A DNA stretch of 64,000 bases from Rhodococcus globerulus NBRC 14531 (GCF_001894805.1 NZ_BCWX01000013.1:1-64000), one strand, 5' to 3'. Positions 35,074 through 46,282 are shown, counted from the stretch's first letter. The notes: generated by a model not told the origin, from the letters alone. Numbers and translations: made by a program.

Positions 35074-35973
35074 ATGCCTCATCCATTGGCGACGCCCGCC
35101 CTAGCCAGCCTTTCCCGTCCACCGGTCAGCTCGATCCTTGAACTCGCGCAACTCGATTCGAACAGCTTTCGCGGTGAATCACACACTGGTGTCCGCCGCG
35201 TCTATGGGGGACAGACCTTGGGACAGTCGCTCCTCGCGGCAGGCCGTACCATCGAGCACGAGCACCACCCCCATTCACTGCACGCAAATTTCGTCCACCC
35301 GGGAAGGTCCGATCTCCCAGTGGACTACCACGTCGAGCGCGTGCGCGATGGCGCGAGCTTCACCACCCGCCACGTACGCGCCGTTCAAGGTGGACGGACG
35401 CTACTCCTGGCTACGGCATCTTTCCAACGAGATGAAGAGGGACTGCGACATCAAGATATAGAGCCGTCTCCTGTACCACCGCTACCGGAGGATCTACCTC
35501 ACTTTCAGGACAGCCTCACCATTTCGGAAGCCGCCGAGGCGAATTGGCTCCCGCCATTGATGGCCGGCGTCGGAATCGAGTTCCGCTTTCCCGAAAAGTA
35601 CCCACGACTCGCCTGCCGACGAGGAGAGAACGGACCGCCGCGGCAACGCGCGTGGATTCGCACGCTGGAACCCCTGGGGGACGAACGTCTGATCCATGCC
35701 GCGGGGTTCGCATATTGCTCAGACCTGTTCCTGCTTTCGGCGACCCTCCCTCCCCATGCCCGACATATCGACACACCCGGACTCCAGCTGGCGAGCATGA
35801 ACCACGCGGTGTGGTTGCACGCACCGTTCAGATCTGACGAATGGCATCTATACGAACAGCACGGATACTGGATGGGTGGCGGACGCGGAATCAGCACAGG
35901 CCGCCTTTTCGACCGGAAAGGCACGCTGGTGGCAAGTACAACGCAGGAGGGCCTGCTCCGCTTTCCGCTCTGA
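35074..35973 (+). CDS. tesB: acyl-CoA thioesterase II (TesB-like)
   Basis: The 299-aa protein has the double hot-dog TesB layout: RVYGGQTLGQSLLAA and HSLHANFVHPG in the N-terminal half, then the C-terminal half with MNHAVWLHAPF and the catalytic Gln in STTQEGLLRF. It hydrolyses acyl-CoA to free acid and CoA and may relieve CoA trapping when an intermediate builds up. No ribosome binding site is visible; a -10-like box nine bases upstream points to leaderless expression. The gene is closed by a hairpin. Confidence 0.9.
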   Translation: MPHPLATPALASLSRPPVSSILELAQLDSNSFRGESHTGVRRVYGGQTLGQSLLAAGRTIEHEHHPHSLHANFVHPGRSDLPVDYHVERVRDGASFTTRHVRAVQGGRTLLLATASFQRDEEGLRHQDIEPSPVPPLPEDLPHFQDSLTISEAAEANWLPPLMAGVGIEFRFPEKYPRLACRRGENGPPRQRAWIRTLEPLGDERLIHAAGFAYCSDLFLLSATLPPHARHIDTPGLQLASMNHAVWLHAPFRSDEWHLYEQHGYWMGGGRGISTGRLFDRKGTLVASTTQEGLLRFPL

Positions 35974-36039
35974 ACGCCGATCCCCTGCGCCATCGAACGT
36001 TTCCCAATCTTTATACCGGTCAACCACATACGCAATAAA

Positions 36040-36077
36040 AGGCCGTGAAGCCTGGTCACCCAGGGTTCACGGCCTTC
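36040..36077. terminator. bidirectional terminator hairpin
   Basis: AAGGCCGTGAA and its complement form an 11-base stem, with CTGG/CCAG extending it across one mismatch. It lies between the convergent TesB and double acyl-CoA dehydrogenase genes. Confidence 0.85.
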
Positions 36078-36107
36078 GTCATGTCCGGATCACACTGATC
36101 ACGCTGA

Positions 36108-38402
36108 TTACCCCAGACGGGCGATCAACTCGCCGGCGGCGAGATCCCTCAGCACCTCGGGCCGACAGATCGAAGCCTCATTCGCCATTGCTCGCCGAAG
36201 GAGCAGATGCGATGGATGCTCCCAGGTGAAACCGATACCACCATGAATCTGGATACATTCCTCGGTTGCCTTCACCGCCGCCGACAACGCCTCTGCCGCA
36301 GCAAGATCGGCAGCTATTGCAGCATCCGGATCAGCAGCATCACGATCCGCAGCCTCGAGCACCTGGGCTCGAGCGCCTTCCGCGAGGACCAGCAGGTCCG
36401 CGCATTTGTGAGCGATCGCCTGGAACGAACCGATGGCATGACCGAACTGTTCACGCCGGCCTGCCCACTCGACTGCGAGTGCGAGCGCCCGATTCGCAAC
36501 ACCGACCGAGTCCGCGGCAACCAGCAAACGGGCTACACGACCTGCGGACTCGAGTGCACGAACTACATCGGTTCCAGAGGCCACGGTCGTCGCCGCCGCC
36601 CGATCGAACGTAACTATGCCTACCGTCGAAGTCAGATCCACCGGGTTCTGTGTCGTAGCTGTGAACTCCTCCGATGTAATGGTCGCGAGCACCGGATCGC
36701 CGGTAGCCGCATCAGTCGCGAGCACCACCAGCACATCGGCTACCGGCGCACCCACGACACGTTCCACGGTGCCGGTCAGCCGGCCGTCCTCGACAACCGG
36801 CAATCCCACGTCGCGAACCCATCCACGATCGTCCACCGCGGCGACGAAGGCCGCGGTCGCTCCACCGATGACAGCTTCGGCCGCGTCCTGCGCCCCGACC
36901 GCAAGGAGCAACTCCAGAGCGATTGCCGTGGGGACCAGCGGCACGGGCGCGAGATGGTATGCGGCTTCCTCGACGGCAACGCACAACAGACGCAGTGAAG
37001 CGTCCCCTCCACCGAGAGAGCTCGGTGCGGCCAAACCGGGTAGCCCGAAGCTGACCAAATTGTCCCAGAGCCCGATGTCGTAGTCGGCGGGTGCCACTTC
37101 CCGGGCAAGAAGCCGCTCGGTCTCTACACCCGAGGACACCATCGAACCCACGACCTCACGCAATGCTGCTTCGTCCTCTTCCGGGGTGACGAGCGGCCGG
37201 CCGGGTGTCACCGTGGGAATCCGCCGACCTTCGCCTCGATGCGACGGCAGTCCGAGCACGCCCTCCGCAATCGTGTTGCGTTGGATCTCCGCGGTTCCGG
37301 CGCCGATCGTGGCTGCTCGTGACATCAGATATCCGAAAGTCCACCGTCCATTTTCAACCACTCCGGTCGAACGCGCGCCGAGAACGACCGCGTTCCCGGT
37401 CAGCCGCAGCGCCAACGAATGCAAACGCTGTTCGAATTCGGATTTGACCAGCCTGTTGATCGACGCGACACCGCCTGGATCTTCACCGCGCAGTACCGCA
37501 TCAAGCGCCCTCGCGCTATTCGCCGCGATGCTCCGCACCGACGTCTCGAGCTGTGCAAGCTCCTGACGAATCAGTGGGTCGCTTCCATAGCCCTGATCAA
37601 TCGCCAGACGGACAACTTTGTCGACGGTCCCTCGGTAACGGAACTCGTCCGCGAGAAAGGCGGTAGCGCGTTCATGGCCGAGAGATGTCCGCATGATGGA
37701 CCATCCCTCGCCTTCGACCCCGAGGCGGTTCGCAACCGGTACCTCGACGTCGTCGAGGAAGACCTCGGCAAAATGGTGGCCTCCGGCAGCATCGCGCAAG
37801 GGTCGCACCTCGATTCCCGGTGAGTTCATCGGGATCAACAGGTAGGTGATGCCCGATGTTCCTCGACCGGCCGGTCCGGTCCGGACAAGCGCAAAGATCC
37901 AATCGGCCTTGTCGGCCTTCGTTGTCCAGATCTTCTGACCTGTCACCCGATAGACATCTCCGTCACGGACTGCGCGGGTGGACAGTGATGCGAGGTCACT
38001 TCCGGCGCCTGGTTCGGAAAAGCCTTGGCACCAGAGTTCATCCGCACGTAAGAGTGGATCGAGGAAACGGTCCTTTTGCTCTTGGGTCCCGTGGACGATG
38101 ATCGTGGGTGCCACAATCATCGACATAGCACATGGATGCTTCGGAACTCCGGCCTGCGATGTCATCCGGTAGTAGTCGAGCTGGTCTTCGAGTGGGAGTT
38201 CCATTCCGCCGACCTCGGCGGGCCAGCCGGGGGCCGCCAAACCCGCGTCGACGAGTTCACTCTGCCAGGACACCGACTCTTCGAATCGAGCCCGGGACGT
38301 AGCCGGACGCGTACGTGCCCGATAGTCGTCGAGTAGTGCGGTCAGGCGAACACGCCAGTCGCCGATATGCGCGTCGAGTACTGCCGTAGAAGCCATTTCC
38401 AC
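36108..38402 (-). CDS. double acyl-CoA dehydrogenase fusion (FadE34-like)
   Basis: The 764-aa product holds two acyl-CoA dehydrogenase domains in one chain. The N-terminal domain is complete, with FSEPGAGSDLASL, WTTKADKADWIFALVRT, helix-G E245 in LGHERAT, and IGAGTAEIQRNTIAEGVLGL. The C-terminal domain from about residue 400 has weak N-terminal features and ends with the FadE28-like FGHAIGSFQAIAHKCAD and IHGGIGFTWEHPSHLLLRR. This is the layout of mycobacterial FadE34, which acts on steroid side-chain CoA esters. GTG 38402 is chosen because GGGGAGG lies 8 bases upstream; ATG 38396 is possible. Confidence 0.87.
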   Translation of the reverse strand: MEMASTAVLDAHIGDWRVRLTALLDDYRARTRPATSRARFEESVSWQSELVDAGLAAPGWPAEVGGMELPLEDQLDYYRMTSQAGVPKHPCAMSMIVAPTIIVHGTQEQKDRFLDPLLRADELWCQGFSEPGAGSDLASLSTRAVRDGDVYRVTGQKIWTTKADKADWIFALVRTGPAGRGTSGITYLLIPMNSPGIEVRPLRDAAGGHHFAEVFLDDVEVPVANRLGVEGEGWSIMRTSLGHERATAFLADEFRYRGTVDKVVRLAIDQGYGSDPLIRQELAQLETSVRSIAANSARALDAVLRGEDPGGVASINRLVKSEFEQRLHSLALRLTGNAVVLGARSTGVVENGRWTFGYLMSRAATIGAGTAEIQRNTIAEGVLGLPSHRGEGRRIPTVTPGRPLVTPEEDEAALREVVGSMVSSGVETERLLAREVAPADYDIGLWDNLVSFGLPGLAAPSSLGGGDASLRLLCVAVEEAAYHLAPVPLVPTAIALELLLAVGAQDAAEAVIGGATAAFVAAVDDRGWVRDVGLPVVEDGRLTGTVERVVGAPVADVLVVLATDAATGDPVLATITSEEFTATTQNPVDLTSTVGIVTFDRAAATTVASGTDVVRALESAGRVARLLVAADSVGVANRALALAVEWAGRREQFGHAIGSFQAIAHKCADLLVLAEGARAQVLEAADRDAADPDAAIAADLAAAEALSAAVKATEECIQIHGGIGFTWEHPSHLLLRRAMANEASICRPEVLRDLAAGELIARLG

Positions 38403-38443
38403 CGCGGCCACCTCCCCTTGCTTGGTTCGAAAACTTCTCTGGA

Positions 38444-39223
38444 TCAGTCTTTTTCAGCGCGACGCTTGCCGAAACGAGCACCGACATCGGCACCGTTCGT
38501 GCGGAAGCCCACCGACGCCTCGATTTCGAGACCGAGGGCGTGCGACGTGGATGCTCCTGCGCCTTCCTTGAGAAGACGCAACATTCGCTGGATCGCACCA
38601 GGGTGACCGGCCGCGATCTTGTGAGCAATCTCGAGGGTGCGGTCCATGAGTTGGTCATGCACTACAACCTCATTCGCGAGCCCGATCCGTGCTGCGGTCG
38701 CACCGTCTATCGGTTCCCCGCTGAGCATGAACTGTACGGCTGCGGGCAACCCCACCATTCGTGGGAGCATCGCGCTGCCGCCCCATCCGTTGAGCAGGCC
38801 GATCTGCGCATGAGTATCGGCGAACTCCGCGAGGTCCGAGGCAATGATGAACGAGCAACTCACCACGAGTTCGTAACCGCCGGTATAGCACGGTCCGTTC
38901 ACAGCGGCGATGACAGGTTTCGAAATTCCTCTCAATACCTGTGTCGGCGTAGCACCTTCTGTTCGCGGAGACGGGCCTGAAAGCGCCTCGGGGAGATCGA
39001 CTCCTGCGGAGAACGAGGTGCCGGCACCGGTGATGACAACGACGCGGACGTCGTCGTCGGCGTCGGCCTTCCAGAGTTCTTTCTTGATCGCCTTTCGCAT
39101 TGCTCGGTTGATCGCATTGCGACGTTCCGGACGATTGAGTGTCAAGACCGTGACGTGTCCGTCTCGCTCGACCAGAAGCGGCGACTCGTCAGTTTTCACG
39201 ACTGCTGAACCAGTCTCTGTCAT
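38444..39223 (-). CDS. enoyl-CoA hydratase (crotonase fold)
   Basis: The 259-aa protein has FSAGVDLPEAL and GPCYTGGYELVVSCS with the first catalytic Glu. The second site reads FADTHAQIGLL, without Glu. EchA-type enzymes with this pattern occur in steroid and branched-chain catabolism. It starts 7 bases after the flavoprotein gene and ends 41 bases before the double dehydrogenase, so all three are one operon. Confidence 0.87.
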   Translation of the reverse strand: MTETGSAVVKTDESPLLVERDGHVTVLTLNRPERRNAINRAMRKAIKKELWKADADDDVRVVVITGAGTSFSAGVDLPEALSGPSPRTEGATPTQVLRGISKPVIAAVNGPCYTGGYELVVSCSFIIASDLAEFADTHAQIGLLNGWGGSAMLPRMVGLPAAVQFMLSGEPIDGATAARIGLANEVVVHDQLMDRTLEIAHKIAAGHPGAIQRMLRLLKEGAGASTSHALGLEIEASVGFRTNGADVGARFGKRRAEKD

Positions 39224-39230
39224 GAGAAGC

Positions 39231-40475
<1,245 letters not shown>

Positions 40476-40523
40476 TTACTGAGTATGCATAGTTACCGTT
40501 GACTAGAGAAGGTGTACGTACCC

Positions 40524-41324
40524 ATGACCGATGACGCCGCCATAGCGCCCGTCTTCGAGCAACGATCACCTTCCGGGCGCGCCATCCGCACCCCGAAGAC
40601 CGCGGAGCTGGTTGCACTCAAGCTTCGCAGCATGATCGTTGACGGCGAACTGAAGGACGGCGACCACCTCCCACACGAGGCTGAACTGATGGAACACTTC
40701 GCGGTGAGCCGTCCGACACTCAGAGAAGCGGTTCGAGTCCTCGAATCCGAACGACTCGTCGAAGTCCGTCGCGGATCGAGATCCGGTGCACGCGTGTGTG
40801 TACCAGGCCCCGAAGTGGTCGCCCGGCCTGCCTCGCTCCTACTGGAGCTATCGGGTGCCACCGTCGTCGACGTCTTTGCCGCCCGCGAAGCTATCGAACC
40901 AGCAGCAGCTCGGATCCTCGCCGAAACCGGGTCAACTGAAGACTTCGACGAACTCGAACGGCTGATCGACGAGGAAGTACCCGCGGCCTTCGCAGTAGGT
41001 GATTTCGGCCCTGCCGCAGCACGGTTTCACCTCCGAATGGTCCAGTTGTCGGGAAACGCCACACTTGCACTGATAGGCGGAATGCTCCAAGAAATTTTCG
41101 AACGCCATTCCGGCAATATCGCCCGCGAAAGCGCCATGTCCAACGCCGAAGCCGCTCAGCAGCGATACAGGTTGTTCATCCGATCGCTGCGAAAACTCAT
41201 CAAACTCCTCCGCGAACGCGACGGCGACGGCGCATCGACTCACTGGAGTAAACACATGAAGGCCGCACAGGCAATGCTGCTGGCCGGCAACGAAAACACA
41301 CAAGTCCGCGACATCCTCAACTGA
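40524..41324 (+). CDS. GntR/FCD (FadR-type) transcriptional regulator
   Basis: The 266-aa protein has an N-terminal winged helix (MEHFAVSRPTLREAVRVLESERLVEVRRGSRSGARV, about residues 55-90). The C-terminal FCD domain has likely metal-binding residues in ARFHLRMVQ and a His near THWSKHMKAA. FCD repressors sense carboxylic acids or their CoA esters. ATG 40524 lies 11 bases after GAAGG; a GTG 12 bases earlier is too close to it. It borders the 17-40 kb set and has operator-like sequence in its promoter, so it is the best candidate regulator of that set. Confidence 0.88.
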   Translation: MTDDAAIAPVFEQRSPSGRAIRTPKTAELVALKLRSMIVDGELKDGDHLPHEAELMEHFAVSRPTLREAVRVLESERLVEVRRGSRSGARVCVPGPEVVARPASLLLELSGATVVDVFAAREAIEPAAARILAETGSTEDFDELERLIDEEVPAAFAVGDFGPAAARFHLRMVQLSGNATLALIGGMLQEIFERHSGNIARESAMSNAEAAQQRYRLFIRSLRKLIKLLRERDGDGASTHWSKHMKAAQAMLLAGNENTQVRDILN

Positions 41325-41412
41325 TCCGCCTGGACGAGTTATTGCCGAACGTTGTTCATCCGGACCGGCAAGCCAGTTAGATTTCCGTGCAGGAACTTAC
41401 GCGCTATATGAC

Positions 41413-41447
41413 TGATGCCCCGGCGCTCAAAAAGAGCACCGGGGCAT
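41413..41447. terminator. bidirectional terminator hairpin
   Basis: GATGCCCCGG and its complement, then GCTC/GAGC across one mismatch, close on AAAAA. It lies between the convergent GntR and extradiol dioxygenase genes. Confidence 0.88.
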
Positions 41448-41458
41448 CATGTCTGCAA

Positions 41459-42316
41459 TCAGGCGGGGAGCGGCGGCGGGGTGAACTTGTGTCCCCAGAG
41501 CGCCCCTTCGGTTATCGCGTAGGTCGGTTCCTCGGTCTCAACCCGAATGCCTTCCCAACCACATTCGATCGCGTACAACTCCGGCGAATAGACGTAGAAC
41601 GACAGCATCTGGTCGTTCGTGTGCTTGCCGAGTGTGTTCATCATCGGAATGTTCAGGTCAGCGGCGCGGTCGAGGGCACGACCGACATCATCGATCGAAG
41701 CCATTTCGACCATCAAGTGGAGCAGTTTGCCCGGGCCAGGCGTGGGAGCAAGACCGAATGAATGATGTCGCGGGTTGCAACCCATGAAGTACGTCGGGCC
41801 CGCTGTGTTCCGCTCGACGAATCCAAGTACGCGAGAATAGAAGTCGAACGCCGACGGCACATCCTCGGCGGAGACGATGGCATGTCCCATTCCCATGTCA
41901 CCGGTGACGAAACGACTCACCAATGGCGTGTTGATGAGAACGTGATCGAGCACGGGTCCGTAAAACAATTCGACCGGATTTCCAGCCGGATCGTCGAACC
42001 GAGCGAATCCTGTAACCCGTCGCTCAGCACATTCTTCAGTCGAACCAGCGGTGACCTTGATTCCCTCTGCTTCTACGGCAGTCACGACTTCAGCCAGGTC
42101 ACGTTGGTTCAGCACCTCGAAACCCAGTGCCCCGAGCGAGGACTCTTCCGCCGCAGATACCACCAGACGCGGTGGATAGTGGTCCATTCGGAAATAGAGC
42201 GAGTCCGGATTGTCTCCGTCGATACGCATCAGCCCGAGGAAGTCCTCCCCGAATGTCTTCCACGCATCGATGTCAGGTGCATTCAGCCTGACATAGCCGA
42301 GAGATCGAATCCCCAT
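41459..42316 (-). CDS. type I extradiol ring-cleavage dioxygenase (BphC/HsaC family)
   Basis: The 285-aa two-domain vicinal-oxygen-chelate enzyme has the complete iron triad H145, H200 and E251. It also has the second-sphere H185 (NPRHHS), H232 (KHTND) and Y241, matching BphC H146, H210, E260, H195, H241 and Y250. It should meta-cleave a catechol, probably bicyclic or larger, because the BphC/HsaC group prefers such substrates. ATG 42316 follows GGAG by 6 bases; a TTG 12 bases upstream is less likely. It is the last gene of the ferredoxin-Rieske-extradiol operon. Confidence 0.92.
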   Translation of the reverse strand: MGIRSLGYVRLNAPDIDAWKTFGEDFLGLMRIDGDNPDSLYFRMDHYPPRLVVSAAEESSLGALGFEVLNQRDLAEVVTAVEAEGIKVTAGSTEECAERRVTGFARFDDPAGNPVELFYGPVLDHVLINTPLVSRFVTGDMGMGHAIVSAEDVPSAFDFYSRVLGFVERNTAGPTYFMGCNPRHHSFGLAPTPGPGKLLHLMVEMASIDDVGRALDRAADLNIPMMNTLGKHTNDQMLSFYVYSPELYAIECGWEGIRVETEEPTYAITEGALWGHKFTPPPLPA

Positions 42317-42387
42317 TTTCCACTCCAATCGTCAAATGACGCAAAGAAAAACGAACAAAACAAAACACGAATTGCTGCGTGCCGAGG

Positions 42388-43824
42388 TCAGTCGGTCCAG
42401 ATATAGCGATCCGCAACACGATGATGATTCCAAATCGTCATCTCCTGCTCCTCGCTGAGCCGATGACCATCAAAGCTCGGCGAATGCATTCCCACCGTCA
42501 CTTCCTTCATATTCGCGAAGTCCTGATTGAAAACCTGCCCCATATCGGCATCGCGGTAATCATCGAAATACTCCGGCGTAAACTCACGCTTCTTGTCGTA
42601 GTCGGCAACCGGAATCTGATCAAGACTGAAAACCTCGAACAGACACTTGTTCGGATCATTGTCGACCGGACGCGACCGATACCAGAACACAGACCCCTGA
42701 CCAGGAAGAATAATGCTGTTGGGGAACACATTCCACGCACTACCCGCCTCCGTCCACTGCTCGGGCGTAATAACCGGCCAGTCGTAGCCCTCCGCAATCG
42801 AAAGCTCCCGATACAACTGAAGGAAATACTGACCCGCCGACATACCCTCAGGCACCTCCGACGTCTTCAACGCCTCCGCAGCACGCCAACTACGCTCGTT
42901 CTCCAGCCCACCCATATCCTCGTGCAGGTACTGCACTGCATTCGCTACCGACAAGCGCTCATCGGACTTACCGTCGCCACTACGCTTCGACGGATCCTTG
43001 CCCGCATCCTTCGACGCCGACGACTTCGGTCCGAGCGCCGAATAATGAGCATGCCGCTCATACACCGTCGTCGGCGCCCACGGACGAATATCAAGCTCGC
43101 GCAACGACGCAATCTTGTCATTGGTGCGATCAAGACGAAACAGCTGAGGATGCGTACCCGCAACGTGATACGCCTCGAGAAACGCATCCAACGCCGTCTT
43201 CCAGTTGCACTCCATCACAACGCCCTTGCCCCACCGGATCCGAAAATTCTCGATCTGGAACGGCTCGAAAATCCTCGCGATAGGGTCCAGATACTCGAGC
43301 AGCGGCTTCGCCTCAGGATCCATATTGATGAATACGAAACCCGCCCACTGCTCCGCTCGCACCTTCCCCAAACCCAGATCGTCATCCGAACGCGGCACGA
43401 ACTCCTCACGGTCGAGCACCAACTTGATCGAACCGTCCAAATTCCACCGCCACCCGTGGAAAGGACAGATCAACGAACCCACCCGACCACGCCCACGCGC
43501 AAGGCGAGTACCGCGATGCCGACACGCATTGTGATACGCACGAATCGAATCCTTCGACTCACGCACCACCAGAATGGAATAACGACCGATCTCGTACTCC
43601 ACGAAGCAACCGACACTCGGCAACTCCTCAACCCGACACGCAATCTGCCACGTCCGAGTGAACATCTTACCGAGCTCGAGATCCAAGAACTCTTGATCAA
43701 GGAAGCGAGTCTTCGGAATGAAAGCTCTTCCCAGACGGTACTTCTCAGGAACCTGCTCCGCCGGAACATCACCCTCGAACCACGGAACAACCCGATCGAC
43801 CTTGGATTCATCCAGAACGGACAT
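42388..43824 (-). CDS. Rieske non-heme iron oxygenase, alpha subunit
   Basis: The 478-aa oxygenase has the Rieske [2Fe-2S] ligands C101, H103, C120 and H123. In the catalytic domain are mononuclear iron ligands H220 and H225 (EAYHVAGTH) and bridging D213. A Lys/Ser/Asp-rich insert at about residues 266-290 looks like an exposed loop. No beta-subunit gene is nearby, so it is probably an alpha-only oxygenase. It would hydroxylate a ring using electrons from the adjacent ferredoxin. ATG 43824 follows GAGGAG by 9 bases. The substrate is unknown; resin-acid, steroid-like or polycyclic compounds are possible. Confidence 0.9.
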   Translation of the reverse strand: MSVLDESKVDRVVPWFEGDVPAEQVPEKYRLGRAFIPKTRFLDQEFLDLELGKMFTRTWQIACRVEELPSVGCFVEYEIGRYSILVVRESKDSIRAYHNACRHRGTRLARGRGRVGSLICPFHGWRWNLDGSIKLVLDREEFVPRSDDDLGLGKVRAEQWAGFVFINMDPEAKPLLEYLDPIARIFEPFQIENFRIRWGKGVVMECNWKTALDAFLEAYHVAGTHPQLFRLDRTNDKIASLRELDIRPWAPTTVYERHAHYSALGPKSSASKDAGKDPSKRSGDGKSDERLSVANAVQYLHEDMGGLENERSWRAAEALKTSEVPEGMSAGQYFLQLYRELSIAEGYDWPVITPEQWTEAGSAWNVFPNSIILPGQGSVFWYRSRPVDNDPNKCLFEVFSLDQIPVADYDKKREFTPEYFDDYRDADMGQVFNQDFANMKEVTVGMHSPSFDGHRLSEEQEMTIWNHHRVADRYIWTD

Positions 43825-43890
43825 CGACAATCACTCCTCTTGTAACTGATGCTCAATCGTGCGTGTCTGCACGGGAAACTGGGACAACGA

Positions 43891-44172
43891 CTAGCCGGCG
43901 TTCGGACCGGCGATTTCGACACCGTCTGACAGGCGGGCAACGTGGATGCAGTTACCGGGACATTCGTCTGCTGCATCTATGACATCGAGGCGAAGGTGTT
44001 CTGGCACATTCGCCGACGCCCCCTCATCGGTCAACAAGGGTCCAGCAGGGTCGTTCTTGACGTGTGCTACCCCACCCGCGTCGAACTCGAAGACATCGGG
44101 GGCGTACTGAACACACAGTCCATCTCCAGTACACAGGTTGTGTTCGATCCACACTCGAACTTCGTCACTCAT
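43891..44172 (-). CDS. [3Fe-4S] ferredoxin
   Basis: The 93-aa acidic protein has C14, C20 and C71 as cluster ligands, with Asp (D17) where a fourth ligand would sit in a 4Fe cluster. An extra C75 follows in CPGNC. Such ferredoxins feed P450s and Rieske oxygenases in actinomycetes. It is the first gene of the operon, 66 bases before the Rieske alpha gene, and GAGGAAGG precedes its ATG. The likely electron donor is the ferredoxin reductase at 46.4 kb. Confidence 0.9.
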   Translation of the reverse strand: MSDEVRVWIEHNLCTGDGLCVQYAPDVFEFDAGGVAHVKNDPAGPLLTDEGASANVPEHLRLDVIDAADECPGNCIHVARLSDGVEIAGPNAG

Positions 44173-44752
44173 GCGATATGCCTTCCTCGTCCACTAGCTT
44201 TTCCGGGGCCTCGCAGAAGGTTTACTTCCCCGACAGCAATCCGATACGCAGCGACTGTTGACGGCAGTGCCTAGGCGCAATCTAGCGATGCGCGACCGAC
44301 TGCTCGAACAACGTCCTAACCAGATCTGCACGTTCGCGAGGAGTCACTGCCACCCGCCGAAACCCATATATCCGGCCTGAAAAATACTCTCCACCAGTCG
44401 TTTCCGAATGTCCATTCGCCATTCCATCAAACGGAACCGGGACTATGTAACTTGCATGAACACGATTTATGCTTGCCGGACAATGACGGACCCGCGTGTG
44501 AGGGCGCGGCTACTGCACTTGCGCCGACAACACGCACAATCCCCTCCTCGTGCCGACGGCAATCTGACGCCGGCCATTCGTCTCAGCATCGTTACGGAAG
44601 TCGTTGCGGCCCTGAAGACCCCACATTGCCGGATCATGCAACGTCGCCGACCGTCTTCTGCACCACAGCTACACCTAGTCCCTCATAGAGCGAACACTCG
44701 CGAGGCTGCGTGCCTGCAGGTTCGTCCTTACCTCAATGAGAAGAGATCTCAG
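44173..44752. other. gene-free divergent promoter region
   Basis: This gap separates the ferredoxin and MFS genes. The MFS frame stays open through much of it, but the translation is Arg-rich, has no transporter or domain features and no ribosome binding site. I read the gap as regulatory. I found no clear palindrome, and no type A or B site occurs here. Confidence 0.5.
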
Positions 44753-46282
44753 ATGGCACTTTCGATGACAAAGAATGGCAGCGACCCCGGATCCGCGCAG
44801 GGTTGGACCGTCCGCCTGATAGTCGGAACAATTCTCATGGCGATGGTGCTCGAAGCGCTCTCGCTGGGCACCAGCATGGTTTCAATCGGCCTGCCCGACA
44901 TTCTGAAGGCATTCCCGACGACGCAGGGCGGTTGGCTGACAACCGTCTACTTCCTCGTCGGCGCGGTATGTGCACCGCTGCTCGGTAAAACTGCCGACCT
45001 CTACGGCAAACGCCGGGTGCTGCTGATCACGATGATGGTGTCCGGAGTTGGTGCCCTCATCTGTGCCGTCGCTCCGAACTTCACGATCCTGCTGATCGGT
45101 CGTGTACTCCAGGGTCCCATCCTCGCAACGCTCTCGCTGATCCCCTCTTTCGTCCGTGACATCTACCCGCCCAAACAAGCCGCATTCGCGGCCAGTATCA
45201 CCGTGACAGGAATGGGCGCCTTCTCCCTCGCGGCACCTACAGTCATCGGTTGGCTACTGGCAAACTACGGCTTCCGCGGAATGTTCCTGTTCGATGCCAT
45301 ATGGACTCTCGGCCTCTGCGTTGCTATCTGGGTGACCCTGCCCGAATCGAAGATGCGCCGCGAGACCAAGCCGGATCTACTAGGCGGCCTCATCCTGGCT
45401 GGTGCTGTCCTGCCTGTGATGCTCTACGTGAGTATGGGCCGGACTTGGGGCTGGCTTGAAGCCTCACCGCTCCTGCTCATCGGCATCGCGCTGGGATTCC
45501 TGTTTGTGCGACACACCCGTAATGCCAACGAGCCCATCATCAATCTTTCGCTCTTCCGACGTAAGCCCCTCGTCTTCGTGGCGTTCGCCGGAGCGATTTC
45601 ATACTCGATATCCGCCTCGATCTACCAGCTGATCCCCCTGCTCGCCATGACCTCGAAGGACAACGGCGGCACATACGGTCTCGGACTGAACACCATCGAA
45701 TTCTCGGGCATCGCGACTCCGAAACAACTGGCCACGGTCATCGGCGGCGTCGTCATCGGCTTCCTCCTTGCACGGGGGCGGAACCCGCGGATATTCCTGA
45801 CCCTTGGAGTCGCCCTCTTTGCGACGGCGTTGATCTCGCTCGCGCTGGCACACGATACTTTCGCCACCGTGATGATCGGCAGTCTGCTCCTCGGTCTGGC
45901 AGGCGGCGTGTCCAACGCTGCGATCCCGAATCTGGTTATGCGTGCTACTCCCGTCGGCGACCAAGGATCGACCGCCGGCACGGTTCAGTTGTGTACGACA
46001 GGAGCATCCTCGATTCTTCCCGTCGTCATGTTCGCTGTCCTGGCTCCCTACATGATGGCCGCACCGGAAGGTGGTGTGTTCTACCAAGACCAGGGCATCA
46101 CCATGTGGCTGTGGATCTCGGCCGCTATCTGTGTCGTTGCCCTCGTCGTCGGTGCCACGGTTCTCCGCGAGCGGCGTGGCGAAAGCTTCGAGGAGTTCTC
46201 GGTCAACAGCCCGAACCCAGCATCGGATACCGCTGACGGCGTCGCACCGCCAGCAGCCGATCTAGAAGCCAACAAGATCTGA
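44753..46282 (+). CDS. MFS transporter
   Basis: The 509-aa protein has about 14 hydrophobic helices, the first at LIVGTILMAMVLEAL. The loop GKTADLYGKRRVLLI follows helix 2 as in other MFS proteins. The ATG at 44753 is followed by another at 44765; a purine-rich GAAGAGA lies upstream. It is co-directional with the ferredoxin reductase and divergent from the oxygenase operon, so it may import the ring substrate or export products. Its C-terminal tail is hydrophilic and Pro/Ala-rich. Confidence 0.87.
   Translation: MALSMTKNGSDPGSAQGWTVRLIVGTILMAMVLEALSLGTSMVSIGLPDILKAFPTTQGGWLTTVYFLVGAVCAPLLGKTADLYGKRRVLLITMMVSGVGALICAVAPNFTILLIGRVLQGPILATLSLIPSFVRDIYPPKQAAFAASITVTGMGAFSLAAPTVIGWLLANYGFRGMFLFDAIWTLGLCVAIWVTLPESKMRRETKPDLLGGLILAGAVLPVMLYVSMGRTWGWLEASPLLLIGIALGFLFVRHTRNANEPIINLSLFRRKPLVFVAFAGAISYSISASIYQLIPLLAMTSKDNGGTYGLGLNTIEFSGIATPKQLATVIGGVVIGFLLARGRNPRIFLTLGVALFATALISLALAHDTFATVMIGSLLLGLAGGVSNAAIPNLVMRATPVGDQGSTAGTVQLCTTGASSILPVVMFAVLAPYMMAAPEGGVFYQDQGITMWLWISAAICVVALVVGATVLRERRGESFEEFSVNSPNPASDTADGVAPPAADLEANKI

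Noticed and set aside
42379..43845. A 488-codon forward frame running opposite the Rieske oxygenase gene
   Set aside because: It is an antisense shadow. The translation is an Arg/Leu/Thr-rich low-complexity string, while the reverse strand has complete Rieske and iron-site motifs and a good start.
44408..44752. N-terminal extension of the MFS gene by 115 codons
   Set aside because: The extension is Arg-rich with no transporter features, and the first membrane helix starts after the ATG at 44753.
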